In this document: in pieces, positions 1 to 5,156 of the stretch
How the letters are laid out: the number at the start of each line of letters is the position of its first letter
Numbering within the stretch: position 1 is the stretch's first letter
Source of the DNA: CAZBWE01 sp964440735
GTDB lineage: Bacteria; Planctomycetota; Phycisphaerae; Sedimentisphaerales; Anaerobacaceae
Assembly: GCA_964440735.1 (NCBI GenBank)
Contig: CAYTTK010000176.1
Span: 1-5,156 of the forward strand
Direction of reading: 5' to 3'
Length of the DNA stretch: 5,156 bases
Made by a program: the position numbers and the translations under genes
Notes under the pieces: generated by a model
What the model saw: the letters and a program-made list of their open reading frames with translations, nothing else
The model's database searches: none
Told to the model about the DNA's origin: nothing

Positions 1-1214
1 GGTTTATCCAGCTCAAAGGCGGCACTGACGGCCTGAAGTGCATGCTCAGCCTGGCTCTCGTCCACGACACAACTGATACGAATTTCACTGGTGGTAATCG
101 AATCGATATTGACTTTGGCTTCAGCCAATGCACCAAACATCCTTCCGGCAACGCCATAGTGTGTCCGCATACCTACCCCGACTACTGAAACCTCAGCAAT
201 ATCATCCCGAACAAAAATGTTTTCACAATGAACTTCCTCTTTGACCTTTTCCGCCGCTTCTTTGGCAGCAGCCAAATCCGAAATGCCGATTATAAAAGAC
301 AGGTTTGCCTTTTCGGCACTGATTTCCGTTTGGACAATGTCGCTGACAACAACTTTGGCTTCTGCCAGACGAGCAAAAATTTTTGCTGCATTACCCGGCA
401 CGTTATCGACACTGACAAGACTTATCTTGGCCAGACCTTTTTGTATGGTTGCTCCTGAAACTACTACACCTTCCATTTGCGGCACCTCGTGAGTAATTAT
501 TGTCCCTTCTTTTTCCTCTATACTGCTTCTTACATGAATCTTAACATCATGATTTTTACCACACTCGACGGCTCGAGTATATATGACACCGGCTCCAAGA
601 CTTGCCATCTCAAGCATTTCATCGTAACTAATCTGGTCCATTTTCGCAGCGTTTTTAAATATTCGCGGGTCGCTTGTGCAGATTCCATCGACATCGGTAT
701 AAATCTCACACTCCTCGGCTTTTAGCGCTGCGGCAAGAACAACTGCGGTCGTATCTGAGCCGCCTCTGCCGAGTGTCGTTATGTTTTCTTTCTCATCTAT
801 GCCCTGAAAGCCCGCAACAATAACAACTCTGCCCTTGTCCAGCTCCTGATGGATTCGTTCGGCATCGACGCTTTTTATCCGGGCCTTTGTATAGTCGCTA
901 TTGGTAATCATCCGAATTTGGCCGCCGGTAAAGCTGATAGCATCGTAACCCATAGCATCCAGTGCCATCGCAAATAGCGAGACCGTTTGTGTCTCGCCTG
1001 TGCTGATAAGCTGGTCAAGCTCACGACTGGGGGGATTTTGATTAAGCTCCAGAGCGTTGGCTATAAGCTCATCGGTTTGGTGCCCGCGTGCTGAAGCCAC
1101 TACCACAACCTGATATCCGTTTTTCACCGTCTTGATGACCCGCTCAGCAACCCGACGAATCTTCTCCGCATCTGCCACGGATGTTCCACCAAATTTTTGC
1201 ACAATTATCGCCAT
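1..1214 (-). CDS. lysC: Aspartate kinase, monofunctional, C-terminus cut by window edge
   Basis: Catalyses ATP-dependent phosphorylation of L-aspartate to 4-aspartyl phosphate, the first committed step to lysine, threonine and methionine, in the cytoplasm. The reading frame is open without interruption from ATG at 1214 to the left edge (404 complete codons). Monofunctional aspartokinases are usually about 405-415 residues, so only a few residues should be missing. Seen in the translation: the N-terminal KFGGTSV signature (residues 7-13), the substrate-site STGE (71-74), and the nucleotide-binding LGRGGSDTT (148-156). Two C-terminal ACT domains follow, the first from about residue 250 (SVDNVPGNAAKIF) and the second from about 330 (VVGVGM...YGVAGRMF, then TTSEIRISCVV). 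The ACT pair implies allosteric inhibition by lysine and/or threonine; which one cannot be read here. The start is fixed by the family N-terminus, although the upstream Shine-Dalgarno is weak. The gene lies 66 bases downstream of the mutase-like gene on the same strand, with no terminator-like hairpin between them. Confidence 0.96.
   Translation of the reverse strand, partial: MAIIVQKFGGTSVADAEKIRRVAERVIKTVKNGYQVVVVASARGHQTDELIANALELNQNPPSRELDQLISTGETQTVSLFAMALDAMGYDAISFTGGQIRMITNSDYTKARIKSVDAERIHQELDKGRVVIVAGFQGIDEKENITTLGRGGSDTTAVVLAAALKAEECEIYTDVDGICTSDPRIFKNAAKMDQISYDEMLEMASLGAGVIYTRAVECGKNHDVKIHVRSSIEEKEGTIITHEVPQMEGVVVSGATIQKGLAKISLVSVDNVPGNAAKIFARLAEAKVVVSDIVQTEISAEKANLSFIIGISDLAAAKEAAEKVKEEVHCENIFVRDDIAEVSVVGVGMRTHYGVAGRMFGALAEAKVNIDSITTSEIRISCVVDESQAEHALQAVSAAFELDK
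474..488 (-). promoter_or_regulatory. Candidate internal ribosome binding site and start codon for aspartokinase beta subunit
   Basis: Inside lysC, a GAGGTG Shine-Dalgarno-like sequence (488-483) stands six bases before an in-frame ATG (476-474, residue Met247), just where the first ACT domain begins. Translation from here would give a regulatory-only polypeptide of about 160 residues. Aspartokinases of the Bacillus subtilis LysC and Corynebacterium types are alpha2beta2 enzymes whose beta subunit comes from an internal in-frame start at the equivalent place (about residue 250). This internal site is better than the one visible before the main start. Its use is inferred; GAGGTG also simply encodes part of the Glu-Val pair before Met247. 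Confidence 0.5.
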
Positions 1215-1280
1215 TATCAATCCACAGAACTCAAATTGTCAGCCACAACCTATTAAATTCGACCTTGACGGCCAATTTCT

Positions 1281-2468
1281 TTACCTTTTTAAGAAATACT
1301 CCATCAGTTCGAAGCCATTTTCGACCTTAAACCCCGCCTTTGCCGCATTGGCCTCGTTAAAAGTGGCATTCAAAATACCGCTGATATTATCGCCTGCCAT
1401 AGCAAACGGCACTGGCTCAGGCGAGTGGGCCATCGTGGAGATGGGGGTTGGATGGTCCGGCATCACCAGGATTCGCCAGCTTTCATACTTCTTTAACGCA
1501 TCAAGCACAGGTCCCACAATATACTTATCAATTTGCTCGATAGCTTTCTTCTTCAGCTCGATACTACCATTGTGAGCTGCTTCATCGGGAGCTTCTATAT
1601 GAACAAAAACAATGTCGTATTTTTCCAATGCCTCTATCGCAGCAGAGGCCTTGCCCTGGTAATTCGTGTCCACAAAACCGGTGGCACCCGGCACTTCTAT
1701 CAGGTCGAAGCCGATAAGCTTTGCAAGACCTCTTACCAAATCAACCGCGGTAATTGCAGCCCCTTTGAGTCCAAAGCGTTTTTGAAAACGCTCCATTTGT
1801 GCCCTCTTGCCCTGACCCCAAAGCCAGATTGAACTGACCTGGTTCTCGCCAAGGTCCTTTCTGACTTTATTGATATCATGGTCTGCGAAAAGCTGCTGTG
1901 AGCGAGCCATCAAACTAATAAGCAAATCTGACCCTTTGCCGCGAGGTAGAATTTTTTCAATTGCTTTACCTATATAATCGTGCGGCGGATATGTTTGAAC
2001 GTTGAAATCGGACCCTTTGAAAACCAGCAGGTGCCTGTAGCTAACGCCTGTATAAAAGCGGGTTTGCTCATTACCGAGCTGCTCATCCAACTCTTTTATC
2101 AGCTTGCTGGCTTCTTCGGTAGAAATATGCCCGGCACTGTGGTCTGCCATCTTTCCGTCCGCAATGGTAATCAGATTGCATCTGAAAATCCAGTCTTCCA
2201 TAGCCAAGTTGATATTGCGTGCCACCGCCTCTATTGGAGCCCGTCCGGTATAATAGCGATGCGGGTCATAGCCAAGCAGACTCATCTGAGCAACATCGCT
2301 GCCGGGCTCCATGCCTACAGGAACGGTACGCACGAGACCCTGTTTGCCCTGCGTGCTGATACTATCCATATTCGGTGTTTCAGCAACTTCAAGGATGGTT
2401 TTATTTCCTAATTGCTCAAGCGGCTGGTCCGCCGCACCGTCAGGAACTATTATGGCGTACTTAGTCAC
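1281..2468 (-). CDS. apgM: Cofactor-independent phosphoglycerate-mutase-family protein, probable homoserine kinase
   Basis: A 395-residue protein of the alkaline-phosphatase superfamily, archaeal-type (ApgM) phosphoglycerate mutase branch. Visible metal and active-site motifs in order: VPDGAAD (Asp10), GSDVAQMSLLGYDP (Ser57 is the candidate phospho-acceptor), IEAPDEAAHNG (Asp295, His299), MPDHPTP (Asp338, His339) and MAHSPEPVPF (His348). Family knowledge: a bacterial subgroup of these proteins, usually encoded beside homoserine dehydrogenase, has been proposed to be homoserine kinase (the TIGRFAM 'proposed homoserine kinase' model), replacing the unrelated GHMP-type ThrB. Here the gene lies exactly between hom and lysC, overlaps hom by one base and shares its strand, so I infer phosphorylation of homoserine for threonine synthesis. 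No GHMP-type thrB is in the window. The glycolytic 3-phosphoglycerate/2-phosphoglycerate mutase activity remains the alternative. The start is GTG at 2468, supported by a GGAGG upstream. The stop is TAA at 1283-1281. Confidence 0.93.
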   Translation of the reverse strand: MTKYAIIVPDGAADQPLEQLGNKTILEVAETPNMDSISTQGKQGLVRTVPVGMEPGSDVAQMSLLGYDPHRYYTGRAPIEAVARNINLAMEDWIFRCNLITIADGKMADHSAGHISTEEASKLIKELDEQLGNEQTRFYTGVSYRHLLVFKGSDFNVQTYPPHDYIGKAIEKILPRGKGSDLLISLMARSQQLFADHDINKVRKDLGENQVSSIWLWGQGKRAQMERFQKRFGLKGAAITAVDLVRGLAKLIGFDLIEVPGATGFVDTNYQGKASAAIEALEKYDIVFVHIEAPDEAAHNGSIELKKKAIEQIDKYIVGPVLDALKKYESWRILVMPDHPTPISTMAHSPEPVPFAMAGDNISGILNATFNEANAAKAGFKVENGFELMEYFLKR

Positions 2469-2483
2469 TATTCCTTATCCTCC
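2466..2483 (-). promoter_or_regulatory. Shine-Dalgarno and overlapping stop/start (TAGTG) coupling hom to the mutase-like gene
   Basis: The TAG stop of hom (2470-2468) shares its G with the GTG start of the next gene (2468-2466). A GGAGG (2483-2479) lies ten bases before the GTG, with a second AAGGA nearer to it, both within the last hom codons. The one-base overlap and strong purine-rich site point to translational coupling and roughly matched output of the two enzymes. The purine-rich site also supports choosing GTG as the start, although GTG is rarer than ATG. Confidence 0.75.
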
Positions 2484-3790
2484 GGAATATCCACGATTCT
2501 TATGCAAATGGGCTTGCCGCCAATAACATCGAGTTTTTCAATGTCTGCTAAGGCAGCCGTGACCTTTTTCTGAAGGGTAGGATGGGTCGTTATCACCACC
2601 GGCACAGTATTTTCAGGCCCAGTTCCCTCGTGTTGTAACGCACCGGATATGCTTATCTGGTGCTCGGCGAGAACTTTGCTCCATTGAGCTATCACACCTG
2701 GCTGGTCCTTGCACATCACCCTGATATAAAACCGGCTTACAAGATTGTCGATGGTCTTTATTAGTGGTTTTACTTCGTTTCTCGGTTTAAGATGCAGGTG
2801 CCGAAAAGTAGTAGCGGAATTGCCCAGAGCAACATCGATAATATCCGCAACGGCAGCACTTGCGGCAGGCATCATTCCTGCGCCTCGTCCGTAGAACAAG
2901 ACCTGACCAACAGCACTACCAAATATACTAATGGCATTAAATGAACCATCGACACGAGCAAGAGCGTTATCTTTAGCAATAAGAGAAGGATGCACCCGAA
3001 GTGAAATTCGGCCTTGTTCGTCTTTTTGCCCGATTGCCAATAATTTCAGGCAGTAGCCCATTTCCCCGCCGTAACGGATATCATCTTTCGAAATTTCTTC
3101 GATGCCCTCAACAAAGATGTCGTCGAGCGAGATTTCACATCCAAAAGCAATAGAAGCAAGGATAGCAAGCTTGTGTGCGCTGTCAACGCCACTGATATCA
3201 AGAGTGGGATCGGCTTCGGCATAACACTTTTCCTGTGCTTGAGCTATTACCTCACGGAAATCTGCATCCTTGGCAGTCATATTTGAGAGGATATAGTTAC
3301 AAGTCCCATTGACGATACCATACATTGATTTTATTTCATTTGCCGTTAATCCGGTCCGGATGGCTGAGATAATAGGGATACCGCCGGCACAACTGGCTTC
3401 AAAGGCAATACACTGATTATTTTTATGAGCAGCTTTATAAAGTTCATTTCCACACTCGGCCAGAAGTGCTTTGTTGGCAGTAACGACGTTCTTGCCCGCC
3501 TCAAGCATTTTGAGCTGGATTTGCTTTGCTGCATTGGTTCCGCCAACCATCTCAACGCCTATTTTAATACTGTCATCGCCTAACAATCTATTCAAATCGT
3601 TGGTAAGAATGCCTTTGGGAAGCTTCACCGGCCGGGGTGATTCGGTATCGATATCAACAACACAGGCAAGTTCCAGACGCAGACCGGTCTTAGCTGCTAT
3701 TGAATCCGCATCTTGCAGTAACAGCTTTGCAATGCCACTACCAACAGTGCCAAAACCAACCAGACCAACTTTTACTATTTTCTCTGCCAT
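2468..3790 (-). CDS. hom: Homoserine dehydrogenase with C-terminal ACT domain
   Basis: Reduces L-aspartate 4-semialdehyde to L-homoserine with NAD(P)H, the branch point to threonine and methionine, in the cytoplasm. From the chosen ATG the product is 440 residues, normal for the monofunctional bacterial enzyme. Seen: an N-terminal Rossmann fold with GFGTVG (residues 12-17); TANKALL with Lys107; EASCAGGIPII (131-141); the family signature AEADPTLDISGVDSAHK (191-207), whose Glu192, Asp198, Asp203 and Lys207 match the catalytic set known from the yeast enzyme; and a C-terminal ACT domain (about 352-432, CKDQPGVIAQWS), implying feedback control, typically by threonine. The frame stays open upstream to a TTG at 3862, and ATGs at 3850 and 3808 are possible starts. 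ATG 3790 is preferred because the homology begins there, it has an AGGT six bases upstream, and the extra 24 residues lie over a hairpin repeat. It is the first gene of the cluster; its stop overlaps the next start. Confidence 0.97.
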   Translation of the reverse strand: MAEKIVKVGLVGFGTVGSGIAKLLLQDADSIAAKTGLRLELACVVDIDTESPRPVKLPKGILTNDLNRLLGDDSIKIGVEMVGGTNAAKQIQLKMLEAGKNVVTANKALLAECGNELYKAAHKNNQCIAFEASCAGGIPIISAIRTGLTANEIKSMYGIVNGTCNYILSNMTAKDADFREVIAQAQEKCYAEADPTLDISGVDSAHKLAILASIAFGCEISLDDIFVEGIEEISKDDIRYGGEMGYCLKLLAIGQKDEQGRISLRVHPSLIAKDNALARVDGSFNAISIFGSAVGQVLFYGRGAGMMPAASAAVADIIDVALGNSATTFRHLHLKPRNEVKPLIKTIDNLVSRFYIRVMCKDQPGVIAQWSKVLAEHQISISGALQHEGTGPENTVPVVITTHPTLQKKVTAALADIEKLDVIGGKPICIRIVDIPEDKE

Positions 3791-3800
3791 AACAATACCT
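3788..3800 (-). promoter_or_regulatory. Ribosome binding site and start codon of hom
   Basis: TAGGT ends at 3797, six bases before the ATG at 3790-3788. It is moderate in strength but better placed than anything before the alternative upstream starts at 3862, 3850 and 3808, and it places the start directly before the Rossmann-fold beta strand. The 3812-3824 hairpin ends 11 bases upstream of this site, so leader folding could affect initiation (inference). Confidence 0.6.
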
Positions 3801-3803
3801 ATC

Positions 3804-3840
3804 GTCATTCCCACAAAACTTGTGCCCGACTCTGTTCGGG
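3804..3840. repeat. Two adjacent perfect hairpins in the hom leader, resembling a partial dispersed palindromic repeat
   Basis: Two back-to-back inverted repeats are visible: CACAA/TTGTG with a three-base loop (3812-3824), and CCCGA/TCGGG with a six-base loop (3825-3840). They are preceded on the plus strand by GTCATTCCC (3804-3812). From memory, many bacterial genomes carry intergenic palindromic repeats that begin GTCATTCCC, contain inner stems of this kind and close with a GGGAATCC-type arm. That right arm is not seen here, so this would be a truncated or decayed copy. There is no T-tract after the stems in the hom direction, so it is not an intrinsic terminator. It would lie in the 5' untranslated region of hom. 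Confidence 0.5.
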
Positions 3841-3874
3841 TAAACGGCATTAAAACCACCAACTATTGCCTTAA

Positions 3875-3903
3875 ATAATCTATAATCAATTCACCGGGGT
3901 CAA
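3875..3903 (-). promoter_or_regulatory. Candidate sigma70-type promoter for the hom-apgM-lysC cluster
   Basis: On the minus strand, TTGACC (3903-3898, five of six to TTGACA) and GATTAT (3880-3875, four of six to TATAAT) are separated by 17 bases. Transcription would start near 3868, giving a leader of about 78 bases that carries the two hairpins. The surroundings are AT-rich and no better-spaced pair was seen between the two divergent genes for this direction. Prediction by eye only. Confidence 0.45.
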
Positions 3904-3942
3904 GTAAAAACCAAAATAAAGATTGTAAGTGAATAGAAATGG

Positions 3943-3972
3943 TTGGAAATATAACCTGAATCGGTTTATAAT
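3943..3972 (+). promoter_or_regulatory. Candidate sigma70-type promoter for the pectate-lyase-like gene
   Basis: A perfect TATAAT (3967-3972) has TTGGAA (3943-3948, four of six to TTGACA) 18 bases upstream. The predicted transcript would begin near 3979 and leave a leader of about 44 bases before the ATG at 4023. An imperfect inverted repeat, ATAACC-tgaatc-GGTTTAT (3951-3969), overlaps the spacer and the -10 element and could be an operator, but its stem has a one-base bulge. Confidence 0.45.
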
Positions 3973-4022
3973 TTTGTTGAGTTGCTACAATCAATCATTA
4001 GGCTCTTTTTCGATTAGGTTCT

Positions 4023-5156
4023 ATGGGTAAAATCAATACATATTTTGAAGAGGAACGGGGAAGGGCAAAAGTTAGAAAAAGCTCTCGGAAACTGTTGTTG
4101 ATGCTCCTGGGGGTTTGTTGTATCCCGGCTGTCCAAGGATGTTTGGGCGATGTGCCTGTTCCGAAAACACAGATAGACCTTACGAAGCTGCCTGCATTCC
4201 CCGGCGCGAAAGGTTATGGCTCGATGACTCGCGGCGGAAGGGGCGGCAGGGTGCTCGCGGTGACGAATCTGAACGATTCCGGGCCGGGCAGCCTGCGCGA
4301 GGCCTGCGAGGCCGAAGGTCCGCGGATCGTCGTGTTCAGGGTTTCGGGCACGATAGCTCTTGAAAGCCGACTGAAGATCTCCAATCCCTATATCACAATC
4401 GCCGGGCAAACAGCACCGGGTGATGGTATTTGTATCAAAGGCAGACTTAAACTTGACGCCAGCGATGTGATCATCCGGTATATTCGTGTAAGGGCTAACC
4501 CTGCTGTTGGCGAAGTTGATGCAATAACTGGCGAGTATAATAAGAACATTATCCTGGACCATGTCTCAGCAAGTTGGAGCAGCGATGAGGTGTTTTCCTT
4601 ATACCATAATGAAAACGTAACCGTTCAGTGGTGCATGATTACTGAAGCTTGCGCCAAATTTAAGAATGGGAAGAACACAGGACACAGGTTTGGCGGCATC
4701 TGGGGGAACAACTATGGCACCTACCATCATAATTTGCTCGCACATAACGACAGCCGCAATCCCCGTTGGGCTTCAGGCTCCAAATATAACGATTACAGAA
4801 ATAACGTAATATATAACTGGGGTTATAACAGTTGCTATGGTGGAGAAGCAGTTGAAGATAGTGACCCTGATTTGAATTTTTTCACGGTCAATATGGTTGC
4901 CAATTATTACAAGGCTGGCCCCGCAACACGAAGCAACGTTAAAAGACGCATTGCAGAGCCTGGCGGGAATGATGGTGGTGTAGGCAGTTGGTATGTTGCC
5001 GATAATTATGTACATGGCTTCCCAGATGTTACAGCCGACAACTGGCTGGGTATTGACGATACCAAATACAATAAAATGAGTCAGCCCTGGGATGCTATGC
5101 CGATAAACCAGCAATCCCCGCAAGATGCTTATAATGCTGTTCTCGCTCATGCAGGC
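4023..5156 (+). CDS. Secreted PL1-type pectate-lyase-like protein, C-terminus cut by window edge
   Basis: A probable polysaccharide lyase (PL1 fold, right-handed parallel beta-helix) that would cleave pectate-type polyuronides by beta-elimination outside the cytoplasm; substrate not proven. The frame is open from ATG 4023 to the right edge (378 codons). N-terminus: a long charged stretch (1-23), a hydrophobic core from about 24 to 37 (KLLLMLLGVCC), then VQGC with Cys40, a possible though imperfect lipobox. The family N-terminal block follows: FPGAKGYG (59-66), then GGRGG and TNLNDSGPGSLREA. Candidate calcium ligands are Asp166 (VDAIT), Asp179 (LDHVSASW) and Asp188/Glu189. HHNLLAHNDSRNPRW (235-249) matches the PL1 catalytic region, with Arg245 the candidate catalytic base. 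The last visible motif, QDAYNAVLAHAG, normally lies near the end of such proteins, so some tens of residues, or an extra domain, are missing. An in-frame TAG at 3999 excludes a longer start. Shine-Dalgarno is weak. It is divergent from the hom cluster. Confidence 0.88.
   Translation, partial: MGKINTYFEEERGRAKVRKSSRKLLLMLLGVCCIPAVQGCLGDVPVPKTQIDLTKLPAFPGAKGYGSMTRGGRGGRVLAVTNLNDSGPGSLREACEAEGPRIVVFRVSGTIALESRLKISNPYITIAGQTAPGDGICIKGRLKLDASDVIIRYIRVRANPAVGEVDAITGEYNKNIILDHVSASWSSDEVFSLYHNENVTVQWCMITEACAKFKNGKNTGHRFGGIWGNNYGTYHHNLLAHNDSRNPRWASGSKYNDYRNNVIYNWGYNSCYGGEAVEDSDPDLNFFTVNMVANYYKAGPATRSNVKRRIAEPGGNDGGVGSWYVADNYVHGFPDVTADNWLGIDDTKYNKMSQPWDAMPINQQSPQDAYNAVLAHAG

Noticed and set aside
228..725. 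Three overlapping plus-strand open frames opposite the ACT region and kinase domain of lysC
   Set aside because: All are antisense to the intact aspartokinase frame and lack motifs or ribosome binding sites.
1215..1280. Possible terminator or regulatory hairpin in the 66-base gap between the mutase-like gene and lysC
   Set aside because: The best stem found (TTGT/ACAA) is only four base pairs with no T-tract, so read-through into lysC is assumed.
1980..2411. 143-codon plus-strand open frame inside the mutase-like gene
   Set aside because: Antisense to conserved active-site sequence of the mutase-like protein; no independent evidence of coding.
3804..3840. Intrinsic terminator or known riboswitch in the hom leader
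   Set aside because: Stems are only 5 bp without a U-tract, and nothing matching a lysine riboswitch, SAM riboswitch or T-box core was seen.
3791..3862. N-terminal extension of hom from TTG 3862, or a threonine-attenuator leader peptide
   Set aside because: The frame runs into hom without a stop, so it is not a separate leader peptide. The extra residues overlap the hairpin repeat and precede the normal family N-terminus.
3471..3878. 135-codon plus-strand open frame across hom and its leader
   Set aside because: Antisense to the Rossmann domain of hom, with no family resemblance.
4014..4562. 182-codon minus-strand open frame over the start of the lyase gene
   Set aside because: It is antisense to a clearly homologous lyase frame, has no recognisable motif, and owes its openness partly to the GC-rich block; it has no evident ribosome binding site.
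4773..5150. 125-codon minus-strand open frame with hydrophobic, isoleucine-rich translation
   Set aside because: Antisense shadow of the lyase gene; the hydrophobicity is the complement of Asn/Tyr/Asp-rich codons on the coding strand.

Overview
The window carries a three-gene aspartate-family amino-acid cluster on the minus strand (positions 1-3790). A short divergent intergenic region follows (3791-4022), and then the first 378 codons of a secreted pectate-lyase-like gene on the plus strand (4023-5156). No rRNA, tRNA, CRISPR array, transposase or integrase is visible.

Minus strand, in transcription order: homoserine dehydrogenase (hom, 3790 to 2468); a cofactor-independent phosphoglycerate-mutase-fold protein that, from its position, is most likely the homoserine kinase of this organism (2468 to 1281); and aspartate kinase (lysC, from 1214 and running off the left edge a few residues before its expected end). 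hom and the kinase candidate overlap by one base (TAGTG), and lysC follows after 66 bases, so the three look like one operon. Together they would supply aspartate phosphorylation (shared by lysine, threonine and methionine synthesis), reduction of aspartate semialdehyde to homoserine, and homoserine phosphorylation towards threonine. Aspartate-semialdehyde dehydrogenase and threonine synthase are not in the window.

The intergenic region holds plausible sigma70-type promoters for both directions. The hom leader also contains two adjacent perfect hairpins that look like part of a dispersed palindromic repeat.

Plus strand: a PL1-type parallel beta-helix polysaccharide lyase with a signal peptide or lipoprotein N-terminus. 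It has a conspicuous GC-rich block (103 of 150 bases G or C over 4201-4350) inside otherwise roughly 48% GC sequence.

Organism: Gram-negative-like and moderate in GC. The combination of a PGM-like homoserine kinase next to hom and lysC with a PL1 lyase of the GGRGG...TNLNDSGPGSLR type would fit an anaerobic polysaccharide-degrading planctomycete (Phycisphaerae-like) or a relative. This is inference from gene style, not proof. The genes belong to known families. The items most worth a second look are the non-orthologous homoserine kinase, a probable internal start for an aspartokinase beta subunit, the repeat in the hom leader, and the GC-mosaic lyase gene.
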